This document shows positions 21,345 through 32,900 of a stretch of DNA of 51,489 nucleotides, piece by piece. The stretch lies in NCBI GenBank assembly GCA_017651515.1, contig JAGCCU010000013.1:1-51489 (forward strand), written 5' to 3'. Each line of letters begins with the position of its first letter. The stretch's first letter is position 1. The notes under the pieces were generated by a model, which was not told the origin of the DNA, searched no databases, and saw only the letters and a list, made by a program, of their open reading frames with translations. The position numbers were made by a program, and so were the translations under genes. Source of the DNA: Muribaculaceae bacterium (GTDB lineage Bacteria; Bacteroidota; Bacteroidia; Bacteroidales; Muribaculaceae).

Positions 21345-23444
21345 TTATTTTCTTTTTGCTTTTCCTTTACGTTTTTCCTGTTCACGCAGTGCAGCCTGTT
21401 GCTGGCGTTGAGCTTCTTCGAGGCGAGCCATGAATCCGCCTTTCTTTTTGGGCTTAGCGCGGTTGATGGCCATCTGTGCCCTCACCTTGTCTTCGCTCAC
21501 AAACAATCGGCAAAGATAAGTCTGTCCAATGGTAATGAGCAGCGAGATGAAGTAATAATAGCTCAATCCTGAAGCGTAGTTGTTGAAGAACACGAGGAAC
21601 ATGAGCGGCATCAGGTACATCATCCACTTCATGCCAGGCATCGCGCTTTGTTGATTCTGCGACTGCATGGTCAGGTAGGTGTAGCCGATGTTTGTCACGG
21701 TCATGAGCAGGCAGAACAGGCTGATGTGATTACCGAAATAATTGGTAATGAAAGGAATCTGCCCAGTCCATTGAACAATCTTGTCTGGCGCCGACAAGTC
21801 ATTGGCCCACAGGAACGATTGCCCACGCAGTTCGATACACGATGGGAAGAATGTGAACATCGCAATCAGGATAGGCATCTGAAGCAGCATGGGCAGACAG
21901 CCGCCGAAGGGGCTGGCACCAGCCAGGCTGTAAAGCTCCATTGTCTTCTGCTGGCGCTTCATGGCATCTTCCTGATTCGGATATTTCTCGTTGATGGCAG
22001 CCACATCGGGTGCAAGTATTTTCATCTTTGCCTGTGACATGTAGCTCTTGAACGTGAGCGGCGACAGAACCAGCTTGATGATTATTGTGAGAATCAGGAT
22101 GATGATGCCATAACTGCTGATGAACCTGCCAAGCCAGTTGAATATTGGGATTATCACACCGGTATTTATCCAGCGGAAGAGTTTCCAACCCAGTGGGATG
22201 AGCTTGGTGAGCTTAAGGTCCTCGTTGGGAGAATACTTGTCCATTGCCGAGAGCGTAGGATATCGGTTTGGGCCAAGATAGAAGTAAAAGCTTGCTGGGT
22301 TTGCTGCATCGCTGGCATATGGAATGGCGGTGCGTATGGTCATATCTTTTAGATATTTTTCATAGTCTTTATCGTCTTTCTTTATCTCCCGGCTGGTAAG
22401 CTGGGCATTGGTAAACAGACTGTCGGCAATGAGCACGGCGCTGAAGAACTGATTCTTGGTAGAAATCCATTTCAGCTTGTCCTTGATTTCCTTGTCGTCA
22501 TTGCCGCTTTCCTTGGTGTATTCCACGTCACCGTTATCGCCATAGTATTTATAGTAAATGGCTGAGTTTCGTTCCTCAAACATCTTGCCTTCTTCGTGGC
22601 GCGACATTTTCTGGTGCCAGTTGATGTCAATGCTGTTGATGTTCAGTGGAATGACGTTCTGCATGCCGCTCTGCTCCATTTCCATGCGCACCATGTAGGA
22701 CTTTGGTTCAAGCGTATAGCGCAGGGCCCACTTTGCTCCGCCTTCCAGATTGAGCGACATAACGACGCTGGTGTCGGTCACTTCTTCTGGGGTGAAATAG
22801 AAATCCTTGGTCTCGAACCGCTGGGTGTTGTTGCTGAGCGTGAAGCTGTATATGTTTTCTTCTGGAGTGAAAACTTCAACCATGGGAGCATTGAATGCCT
22901 TATAGGCTTTAAGCTTGGCACTCGAGATTATGCCGCCTTTAGTCGAAACCTCGACCAGGAGAGAATCGTTCTGTAACTTGATAGTCTGTTCAGTACCGCT
23001 CAGGAAACCTGCGAAGGCTCCGTTTTTCACATAGCTTTCCAAGGCTTTCTTGACAGCCTCCACGGCTTTGTTGTGAAGTTCCGGGTTGCTGCTCGCGCTT
23101 GACAATACTTCATCGAATGGAATTATGGTGTCGGCTACGGCTATTGATCCGGTAAGCTCGCCGTCGGTGAGCGAGACTTTCACGCCTTGCTTGTCGATGC
23201 CGGCTTGTTGGGTGCTGTCGGCCGACATCTGTGCCAGTACGCTTTTAAGCTGTGCCACTTCGTCGGCACTGAGCATGTCGGTAGCCGTTTTTTTGTTTTC
23301 TTTTGCCTCTTTCTGTACGCGGGCTATGGAGTCTTGCTGCCGCTGATATTCGGCGCGCTCTGCCTCGCTGGGACTGTTGAGCCACATGAAGCCGAAAATA
23401 ATGGCACACATGAGCAACATTCCGGTGATGGTGTTTTTATCCAT
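21345..23444 (-). CDS. yidC: Membrane protein insertase YidC
   Basis: A 699-residue Oxa1/YidC insertase of the Bacteroidetes long type. It has an N-terminal membrane helix (NTITGMLLMCAIIFGFMWL), a large periplasmic beta-domain (about 60-410), then the conserved insertase core (about 440-660) with FISSYGIIILILTIIIKLVL, GASPFGGCLPMLLQMPI and further helices, and a basic C-terminal tail ending KRKGKAKRK. It inserts inner-membrane proteins, alone or with SecYEG. It lies 44 bp behind pyrG, probably in the same transcript; the start ATG is clear. Confidence 0.96.
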   Translation of the reverse strand: MDKNTITGMLLMCAIIFGFMWLNSPSEAERAEYQRQQDSIARVQKEAKENKKTATDMLSADEVAQLKSVLAQMSADSTQQAGIDKQGVKVSLTDGELTGSIAVADTIIPFDEVLSSASSNPELHNKAVEAVKKALESYVKNGAFAGFLSGTEQTIKLQNDSLLVEVSTKGGIISSAKLKAYKAFNAPMVEVFTPEENIYSFTLSNNTQRFETKDFYFTPEEVTDTSVVMSLNLEGGAKWALRYTLEPKSYMVRMEMEQSGMQNVIPLNINSIDINWHQKMSRHEEGKMFEERNSAIYYKYYGDNGDVEYTKESGNDDKEIKDKLKWISTKNQFFSAVLIADSLFTNAQLTSREIKKDDKDYEKYLKDMTIRTAIPYASDAANPASFYFYLGPNRYPTLSAMDKYSPNEDLKLTKLIPLGWKLFRWINTGVIIPIFNWLGRFISSYGIIILILTIIIKLVLSPLTFKSYMSQAKMKILAPDVAAINEKYPNQEDAMKRQQKTMELYSLAGASPFGGCLPMLLQMPILIAMFTFFPSCIELRGQSFLWANDLSAPDKIVQWTGQIPFITNYFGNHISLFCLLMTVTNIGYTYLTMQSQNQQSAMPGMKWMMYLMPLMFLVFFNNYASGLSYYYFISLLITIGQTYLCRLFVSEDKVRAQMAINRAKPKKKGGFMARLEEAQRQQQAALREQEKRKGKAKRK

Positions 23445-23488
23445 AGATTCTTTCGTTGAGAAACGCCTTTCGTTTCTACATTAATTGG

Positions 23489-25108
<1,620 letters not shown>

Positions 25109-25144
25109 TTAATTTATTGTTTTTACAATCTTATTTTAAACTGA

Positions 25145-25176
25145 CAAAATTACGAATAAGCGAGCGAAATACCAAA
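25145..25176 (-). promoter_or_regulatory. pyrG promoter
   Basis: On the minus strand TTTG (25173-25176), 20 nt, TAATTTTG (25145-25152): a good -33/-7 pair upstream of the GTG start. Confidence 0.7.
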
Positions 25177-25413
25177 AAAAAGTCCGAAAACCAATGAAAA
25201 ACCCTTCAAAAAATCTTTTTTTGAATGACAAGCGGCAACCAATGCTCGTAAAACAACCGTTTCAACGATCAGAGGATTGACGCAGGTCAACAAAGGAAAG
25301 CTTTGACTTTGGGGTTTTGATTTAGCTTCGGACTTTTACTGGCATTTTCGAGTGAAAAGCAACCTTGTTTCCTAACTTTTTCATTAACAACAAAAACAAA
25401 ACCATGGATATAC

Positions 25414-25444
25414 TTTGAATTACTCCTAATTTTTAGTAACTTTG
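25414..25444 (+). promoter_or_regulatory. Promoter of the first BspA-like gene
   Basis: TTTG (25414-25417), 19 nt, TAACTTTG (25437-25444): an exact Bacteroidetes consensus with ideal spacing, followed by a leader of about 60 nt. Confidence 0.8.
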
Positions 25445-25510
25445 CAAACTGTAAAAATCATTTCTATCTAACCTTTATAACTCAACTAATTAACTGACTA
25501 CTATACGACT

Positions 25511-26704
25511 ATGAAATCAAAATCTTCATTTTTCAGGTTTACACTGATATTGATATCAATATTGACTAATTTTAATCTTTCTGCATACGAGGAATATGAA
25601 ATTGGTGATATGACATACTATTTAGATGATGAAACCAGGACAGCGACGCTGGCATATTTAATCCCTATTTCTACAATTACAAATGTTGTTATTCCATCTT
25701 CAATTACTAAAACTTATACTATAAATGGTATCACTTATTCTGAGACATATGTAGTAAAAAATATTGGCTCACACGCTTTTAATTGGGATGGTATAGTTTT
25801 CCATTTTAATTCAATAACTATACCGAGTACAATTAGTTATTGTGGATGGAGAGCATTTGGAACTGATTCTTATAGTTGCTATCCTGGCAATGTATATATT
25901 TCTGATCTCACTGCTTGGTGTAACTGCACTTTTGATGGAATATATTCAAATCCAGCAACAATTGGCACATTATATCTTAATGGACAACTTATTGAGCATT
26001 TGAATATACCATATGGTATTACTCAAATTTCAGATTTCGCTTTCAGAAGATGTGATGAAATTATTTCTTTAAACATTCCTAATACTGTTAAAGAGATTGG
26101 CTATATGACTTTTTGTGGGTCTGGATTGAAAGGAGAATTAAAGATTCCTGAATCAGTGACTACAATTAAGCCAAAAGCTTTTATGTATTGTAACGGCCTA
26201 GAAACCTTATACATTCCCAAATCAATCACTTCAATGGGAAATGGCGCATTTGCTTTTTGCACAGGATTAAAGGACATATATTGTTCTATTGAAGACCCTG
26301 AAGATCTATATTTTGATGAACGTGAATATGATCCTGAGGTCTGGGGATATGATGATACAGAAGTAAGCGTTTTTACATGTAATGGTATTTGGGTGGCATA
26401 CGATAATCCCGAAGTGGTTTTTCAAAATTGCGTTCTTCACGTGCCCAAAGGAACTGTTGATAAATATAGAGCGTGCGACATGTTTAATCATTTCATTCAT
26501 ATTGTGGAGATGGATGATGTTGTATCAGGTGACATTAATGGCGATAACATCGTTGATGTTGAAGACGTGAATGCAGCCATTAATATTACCCTGAAACTAA
26601 ATACGATAGATGATTACAATGGCAGTGCCGACGTCAACGGCGATGGAATCGTGGATGTGGAAGACGTCAACGCAATAATCAACACTATACTAAAATTGGA
26701 CTAG
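25511..26704 (+). CDS. BspA-like leucine-rich-repeat surface protein with dockerin
   Basis: A 397-residue exported protein: signal peptide (to about residue 25, NFNLSAYEEY); LRR_5/BspA repeats over about 120-275 (for example LNIPNTVKEIGYMTFCGSGL, ESVTTIKPKAFMYCNGLETL); then an end-of-LRR VLHVPKGTVDKYRACD block. The C-terminal 60 residues hold two EF-hand-like dockerin repeats (DINGDNIVDVEDVNAAINI and DVNGDGIVDVEDVNAIINT). BspA proteins bind host or matrix proteins; dockerins bind cohesins through calcium-loaded loops. It has its own promoter and is followed 55 bp later by a longer paralogue with the same ending. Confidence 0.88.
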   Translation: MKSKSSFFRFTLILISILTNFNLSAYEEYEIGDMTYYLDDETRTATLAYLIPISTITNVVIPSSITKTYTINGITYSETYVVKNIGSHAFNWDGIVFHFNSITIPSTISYCGWRAFGTDSYSCYPGNVYISDLTAWCNCTFDGIYSNPATIGTLYLNGQLIEHLNIPYGITQISDFAFRRCDEIISLNIPNTVKEIGYMTFCGSGLKGELKIPESVTTIKPKAFMYCNGLETLYIPKSITSMGNGAFAFCTGLKDIYCSIEDPEDLYFDEREYDPEVWGYDDTEVSVFTCNGIWVAYDNPEVVFQNCVLHVPKGTVDKYRACDMFNHFIHIVEMDDVVSGDINGDNIVDVEDVNAAINITLKLNTIDDYNGSADVNGDGIVDVEDVNAIINTILKLD

Positions 26705-26759
26705 ACCAAAGGCCAAACAATTACTGAAACTTAACTAATTAACTGACAAATATACAACT

Positions 26760-29153
26760 ATGAAACAAAAATTGTTATTACTGATTTTATTAATAATTGC
26801 CACAACTAAAGCCAATGCTGGGTACTATACAGGTGATTTTAGCGATGGTGATTTTGTCTATGGCTTCTATCCGGAAAATAACGATCCCGAGACGGCATTA
26901 GAAGTTTTTCTATATAGTTATGGTGGGAATGATTCTGACGTAACAGTTCCATCTTTTGCGCATTATACCAAAAATGGGAAGACATACACCTATGCAATTA
27001 CTTCAATTGTTGGTGCATTCATGAATAATAAAGCAATCAGATCAGTTACAATTTCAGATAACATTACTAGAATTCAAACGTCTTTTTCTGGTTGCTCAAA
27101 TCTTGAGACTGTACATTTACCAGAGACATTAGTTGAAATGCAATTTGCTTTTTGTGGATGTGGGAATCTAACTTCGATTAATATTCCTTCATCTGTCACT
27201 ACAATCGGAAGAGAATCTTTTTATGCTTGTGAAAGTCTTAGAAGTATTGTTATTAGCCCATCTGTTACTTGGATTGGAGATGAAGCTTTCGCAAATTGCG
27301 TAAACTTGACAAATATCATACTTCCTGCTAGGTTGGAGCATTTAGGTTATGCGGCATTTCAGAATACAGCAATGAATACTGTTATTGTTCCTGAAAATCT
27401 GAATTCAATAGGTGCAAATGCTTTTTCAAATAATGAGAATCTACAAGAAGTAATTTGGCGGGCAAGGGATTGCGCCTTAAACGAACAACCCGAAAGCGGA
27501 TGGATAGACCCTGGTGATGGCAATGCTCCATTTGCTGGCTGTCCCAATATAACCAGTTTTTTATTTGGAACAGATGTTGTTAGTACTCCTCGATTACTGT
27601 GTTATGGGAGAAATAACATTACTAGTATAAATTTACCCAATTCTCTAAAAATAATTGGTGAACGTTCTTTCAGAAGTATGGCAAACCTTGAAAATGTCAC
27701 TTTCGGTAGTAATTTGGAATATATAGGACCTAATGCTTTTGAAAACGATTCAAAACTAATGTCTATTTCTTTGCCAAACTCATTAGAGACTATTGGTAGT
27801 TATGCTTTTTATTCTACAGGAATTGAAACTGTCCATTTTGGTGAATCACTTGTTAGCATTGGAGCAGGAGCATTTTCTAAAACAAATGTAAATACTATAG
27901 ATTTGCCTAATTCATGTGAAGAATTAGGAGGTAGTGCTTTTGCGAACTGTTATAATCTTTCAAGTGTTACTTTGGGAAATTCGTTAAGTATAATAGGTTC
28001 TTATGCTTTTAAGGAATGTGATAAACTTAGTTCTGTTTTATTGCCTCAATCTTTGGACTCTATTTGTCCTTACGCTTTTTTTCGTTCTGGAATTACATCA
28101 ATCAATATTCCTGATAAAATAAAGACTATACCATATGGTTGTTTTTATGAATGTCGAAACTTGAGTAAAGTAAGTTTTAACAATGCACTAGAAGTTATTG
28201 AGGCATACGCTTTTTATGGTTGGGATCAAAAGGTTCCTTTAAGTGACACGATATCCTTTCCTAATTCTTTGAAAATAATTGGAGAATTTGCTTTTTTTAG
28301 ATGTGATAATATAAAACATGTTATTTTTGGAGAATCATTGAAGACAATTGGCAATTCTGCATTTAAACAATGCCGTGGTATAGGTGAACTAAGATTTCCT
28401 AATTCTTTAAGAGAAATAGGTGCGCGCTCTTTTGAAGAACTTACAAGTTTACAACAAGTTTATTTAAGCAATTCTATTGAAGTAATTCCATCATATGCGT
28501 TTTGTAGTTGCTCAAGCTTGACCGAAATTACAATTCCTCATTCGGTTAAAACTATTGGGTGGGGTGCTTTTGGTGGTTGTTGGAGTTTAACAACTGCAAT
28601 AATCCCAAACTCCGTAATAACTATTGACGGTGAAGCTTTTCGGAGCTGCAATAGCTTGACTAGTTTTACAATCCCAAATTCGGTTAATTCCATAGGAAAT
28701 CTAACTTTTTATTGTTGTACAGGTCTTAAAGACCTTACAATCGGTAATTCTGTAACATCTATTGGTGAAATGGCATTGGTTATGTGCAACAGTTTGAACA
28801 ATATTTACTCTAAAATACAGAATCCCCAAACCGTAACATTGGGGAGCGGTGCTCTTAATCTTAATTACAAGGATAATTGTACACTTCATGTGCCTAAAGG
28901 TACTATACCAGAGTATCGCCAGTGCGACCAATGGAAGGATTTTATCAATATTGTTGATGATATAAATGATGAAATTACTGGTGACCTGGATGGTAGTGGT
29001 ATCATCGACGTTGAGGACTTGAACGCTGCAATCAACATTATCCTGAAACTGAACAGCATGGCCGACTATTCGGGTGACGGCGATATGGACGGCAACGGCA
29101 TTATCGATGTGGAAGATGTGAATGCCATCATTAATACCATATTGAAGTTATAA
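26760..29153 (+). CDS. Large BspA-like leucine-rich-repeat protein with dockerin
   Basis: A 797-residue paralogue of the preceding protein. Signal peptide MKQKLLLLILLIIATTKANA. About 25 LRR_5 units of about 23 residues fill roughly residues 75-700 (for example FPNSLREIGARSFEELTSLQ, IPNSVNSIGNLTFYCCTGL). They are followed by TLHVPKGTIPEYRQCDQW and two dockerin repeats (DLDGSGIIDVEDLNAAINI, DMDGNGIIDVEDVNAIINT). The leader just before its ATG repeats that of the first gene, consistent with tandem duplication. A surface adhesin role is inferred from the family. Confidence 0.88.
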   Translation: MKQKLLLLILLIIATTKANAGYYTGDFSDGDFVYGFYPENNDPETALEVFLYSYGGNDSDVTVPSFAHYTKNGKTYTYAITSIVGAFMNNKAIRSVTISDNITRIQTSFSGCSNLETVHLPETLVEMQFAFCGCGNLTSINIPSSVTTIGRESFYACESLRSIVISPSVTWIGDEAFANCVNLTNIILPARLEHLGYAAFQNTAMNTVIVPENLNSIGANAFSNNENLQEVIWRARDCALNEQPESGWIDPGDGNAPFAGCPNITSFLFGTDVVSTPRLLCYGRNNITSINLPNSLKIIGERSFRSMANLENVTFGSNLEYIGPNAFENDSKLMSISLPNSLETIGSYAFYSTGIETVHFGESLVSIGAGAFSKTNVNTIDLPNSCEELGGSAFANCYNLSSVTLGNSLSIIGSYAFKECDKLSSVLLPQSLDSICPYAFFRSGITSINIPDKIKTIPYGCFYECRNLSKVSFNNALEVIEAYAFYGWDQKVPLSDTISFPNSLKIIGEFAFFRCDNIKHVIFGESLKTIGNSAFKQCRGIGELRFPNSLREIGARSFEELTSLQQVYLSNSIEVIPSYAFCSCSSLTEITIPHSVKTIGWGAFGGCWSLTTAIIPNSVITIDGEAFRSCNSLTSFTIPNSVNSIGNLTFYCCTGLKDLTIGNSVTSIGEMALVMCNSLNNIYSKIQNPQTVTLGSGALNLNYKDNCTLHVPKGTIPEYRQCDQWKDFINIVDDINDEITGDLDGSGIIDVEDLNAAINIILKLNSMADYSGDGDMDGNGIIDVEDVNAIINTILKL

Positions 29154-29253
29154 GTTCTGAGAACCAAGTGTTTAGTTACAAGATATTTGACTTGGAATAC
29201 TTTGAGCTATCAGAGATTATAGTCGAGAGAAATCAGGATAATAACATAAACTA

Positions 29254-29745
29254 ATGAATATGAAGAAAGTACTATTAATTTTAACCATTGTGTTGCTTTT
29301 TGTGGGCAGTGCTGCTGCCCAGCCCCGTCCGATAACAAAGGGTACCTGGTCATGTGGCCTGATTCTACAGACAGGAACTCGTCGAGCTTTCTCGATAGGT
29401 GCTGGTGTTCAGTACGTTCCAGTTGAGAAGATTCGTGCCGACCTAAATATGAATTATTACTTTGCAGTTAACTATGACCTAAACTTGAATGTGCATTATT
29501 TATTTGATGTTCATCAAGAACGATTATATGTCTACCCATTAGTGGGATTTACGGCCGCCAATATGGATGCGGCGTCAGAGTTGGAACGCCATTATCCCCG
29601 CGAGAGTCATGTGGGTGTGAATCTTGGCGGAGGCATGGAATGGCTCATTGACTACGACTTGTCTTTGATGGTAGAGGCACGCCATGCGTTTATGAAAAAC
29701 ATTGGACATACGGCTTTAGCCGCAGGTTTGCGCCTGAAGTTCTAA
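29254..29745 (+). CDS. Small outer-membrane beta-barrel protein
   Basis: A 163-residue protein with a signal peptide (MKKVLLILTIVLLFVGSAAA; ATG at 29260 is also possible as start) and about eight alternating beta-strands (for example FSIGAGVQYVPVEKIRADLN, YYFAVNYDLNLNVHYLF, VHQERLYVYPLVGF) ending in AAGLRLKF, as in eight-stranded OmpA/OmpW-like barrels. Specific function unknown. It is followed by its own terminator (29772-29804), so it is not co-transcribed with the peptidase gene downstream. Confidence 0.82.
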   Translation: MNMKKVLLILTIVLLFVGSAAAQPRPITKGTWSCGLILQTGTRRAFSIGAGVQYVPVEKIRADLNMNYYFAVNYDLNLNVHYLFDVHQERLYVYPLVGFTAANMDAASELERHYPRESHVGVNLGGGMEWLIDYDLSLMVEARHAFMKNIGHTALAAGLRLKF

Positions 29746-29771
29746 ACAAAAAAGAATAAACACCGTAATGG

Positions 29772-29804
29772 AATGTCTGCGTAATCGTGGGCATTTCTTT
29801 TTTT
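29772..29804 (+). terminator. Terminator after the small barrel gene
   Basis: AATGTCTGCG, TAAT loop, CGTGGGCATT: a 10-bp stem with several G-T pairs, followed by TCTTTTTTT. Confidence 0.75.
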
Positions 29805-29926
29805 GTTCTTGCATTATTGTTGAAGTAAGTCGTTGCGTGTTGTGGTATGCAGTGGTCGTTATTTTGCTGTCGATACAATAAAGGTGTGAGTTCTGCGTTA
29901 TGTAATGAAAAATATAGAATAAAATC

Positions 29927-32900
29927 ATGACATTATCATCACGCAACGCGACAAGACCGTTAATGATAGTGGCATTGCTTCTTGCCACTGCGTTGGGCGC
30001 CGTAGCCTTGCCCGTCACCCATTATGCCCGTCACTCGGTGCTGTCGTCGGGCACATGGATCAAGGTTCCCATCGAGGAGAGCGGAATGTATGAGCTGACG
30101 CTTGCCGACGTGAAGCCTCTGGGCGTCGGCGACCTGTCGGCAGTGAGGATCTACGGTGGCGGCGGTGCTCCCATGAGCGAGACGATCACAGCCGAGATTC
30201 TCGACGACCTGCCGCAGGTGCCTGCGGTGTATCTGAAAGACAAGGTGCTGTTCTATGCCCAGGGCCCTACCACATGGAGCTCGACAGCCGACTTCGCTTT
30301 CTGCCAGCGTCAGCACCCCTATGCCGTGAAGGCTTATTACTTCATCACGGTGGGCGGTGACGACCCAGCGCTGGCGGTGCCGAAGGCAGAAAACGCAGTG
30401 ACGGGCAGCGCGGTGACCACGTTCACCGAGCGGGTGTTCCACGAGAAGGAGCTTGCCAACCCCGGTGAGACAGGGCGCAACATGCTCGGCGAGAACATGA
30501 CGAACCAGCCGTCGCTCTCGCTGCCGTTCAAGCTGGCGGGCCTCGTTCCGGGCAGCGACGTGAAGGTGAAGACCCGGTTCGGCGTGAAAATCGCGATGGG
30601 CTCGTGCCAGCTGCTGTTCAAGGCAAACGGAGAGAACCTTCCGTCGGACGGCCGCGACGGGGCATCGACCACCACGAGCAACAACTATTATTCGGTCATC
30701 GAGACCGTGAAGACGTTCAAACTCGACGGGACCAACGAGCTGAACTATGACATCACCGTGAGCAGCAGTGGTTCGGTGAACTATGCCTACCTTGACTATG
30801 TGACGGTGAACTATGAGCGTGAGCTGGCCATGAGCGACGGCATGCTGACGTTTGCCCAGCCGGCGACGGCCACTGCCGACTTCCACTACGTGATTTCGGG
30901 TGCCAGCGACTCGACCGTCGTATGGGACGTGACGACCCCTTGGGCCCCGACGGCCATGAACACCACCAAGACCGAGGACGGCAAGCTGCTGTTCAGCCCT
31001 GTGGCCGACGGCTACCGGGAATATGTGGCATTCGATACGGGCGCCGAATTCTATCCTCCTGCACACGGAACGATGCCCGAGAAGCAGGATCTGCACGGTG
31101 CAGCCACCCCCGACATGATAATCATCACCCACAAAGACTATCTGAAAGCCGCCAACCGTCTTGCCGAATTCCACGAGAATCAAGACGGGATGAGCGTGCT
31201 GGTGGCCACCGACACCGAGGTCTATAACGAGTTCTCCCAGGGAGCCCCCGATGCCATGGCATATCGCATGCTGTGCAAGATGATGTGGGACCGCGGCGTG
31301 GACACTGCCGGGCATCACATGCAGTATCTGTTGCTCATGGGCGACGGCTCTTATGACAACCGTATGATAACCAACGACGTGAAGCCGTTGAACCTGAAAA
31401 ACCTGCTCACCTGGCAGAGCGATGACAGCAACACCGAAAACGGCTCCTATACCACCGACGACATATATGGCGTCTTCACCGAAGGTGAAAGCACGATCAT
31501 GAAGTCGCCCATGGACATTGCCGTGGGGCGTTTCCCGGTGAACAGCCTCGCCGAGGCGCAGACGATGGTGGACAAGGTGATCAGATATATGCAGACGCCT
31601 GATTATGGAACGTGGAAAAACAACTCGCTCAATGTCGCGGACGACCAAGACGGCGGCATACACATGCAGCAGGCCGAAGAAGTGATCGGCACGGCGCGTG
31701 CCAACGGCGGGGAAAGCATGATATTCAACCATGTCTTCATAGATGCGTTTCCCGAGACATCGATCGGTGCCGCCCGTACTTTCCCAGAGGCCAAGGCGCT
31801 CATGATGAGCCGACTGCAGGAAGGGACATTGTGGTGGAACTATACCGGCCACGCCAGTCCAAACAACTGGGGTGCCGAAGGCATGCTGCGCAGGAACGAC
31901 ATTACCGACAATCTCTACTACGATCATCTGCCGGTGCTCTATGCCGCCACGTGCAGCTTCGCAAAATACGATGCGTTGACCGAGAGCGGCTCGGAGAACA
32001 TGGTGCTCAATCCAAGGGGAGGAGCCATCGTGACGATGTCGCCAGCCCGCGAGGTGCTCATGACGTCTAACGGAGCACTCAACAACTACGTGGCACAGTT
32101 CATGTTCTCGCTCGATGAGAAAGGGAAGGCCCGAAGGGTTGGAGATATTCTTCGCCTGGGCAAGAACCTGCGTGTCAATGAGTCGAACAAACTGCGCTAC
32201 ATCCTGCTTGGGGACCCGGCATTACGGCTGGCTTTGCCTGAGTATCGTGCCGTGATAACAAACATCAACGGCGTGCCCGTAGATCCTGAGAATCGTCCCG
32301 TGTTCCAAGGGCGGCAGACGATGACCCTGTCGGGGCATATCGAAGGGCAATCTGGAGGCAAGATCAGCGACTTTAATGGAATGGTCTATTCCACTTTGTT
32401 CGACAGCGAGCAATCGGTCACGACACATGGTTATGGCGACGGAGTCCCGTTCACCTATCTGGAGCGCCCCAACAAGCTTGCGCTGAGAGCAGATACTGTT
32501 CAAGGTGGCAATTTCTCCATAAGCATTACCATTCCTTCGGAGATCATGGCTACGTATGATAATTACAGCCCGTCGCTGATCAGCCTGTACGCATTTGACC
32601 GCACTACGCAGCGTGAAGCCAGCGGAAGCAATACTGACTTCTATATCTATGGTTATGACGATACCGCAACGGCCGATACCATTGGCCCGGACATACAGTT
32701 CTTCGGACTGAATTCAGGCGGCTTCACCGACGGCAGCACGGTGAACGACAACCCGATAGTGCTTGCCACCATATATGATAAAAGCGGAGTGAACTTTTCC
32801 ACCGCCGGGGTGGGGCATAACATGACATTGCTGCTCGACGGCAAGACGACATACAGCGACTTGACAAACTATTATACCCCTGAACCATGCGACGAAGGGA

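Larger units (their letters stand above)
25109..25510. other. 402-bp divergent intergenic region
   Basis: Contains the pyrG promoter (25145-25176, minus), the promoter of the first BspA-like gene (25414-25444, plus), and between them an AT-rich inverted repeat near 25207-25229 (TTCAAAAAA with TTTTTTTGAA) and G/A-rich sequence. No coding frame was judged real. The leader of the plus-strand gene contains AACTAATTAACTGAC, repeated before the second BspA-like gene. Confidence 0.6.

Noticed and set aside
20475-21572. 365-codon plus-strand Leu-rich open frame
   Set aside because: It is the antisense reading of the PQYGQ repeat of the TM2 protein; the Leu/Trp richness is the complement of Gln/Pro codons.
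29960-31927. 655-codon minus-strand open frame
   Set aside because: It lies entirely antisense to the PorU copy 1 gene in a G+C-rich stretch. It has His/Arg/Val-rich composition, no domain, no promoter and no ribosome-binding site.
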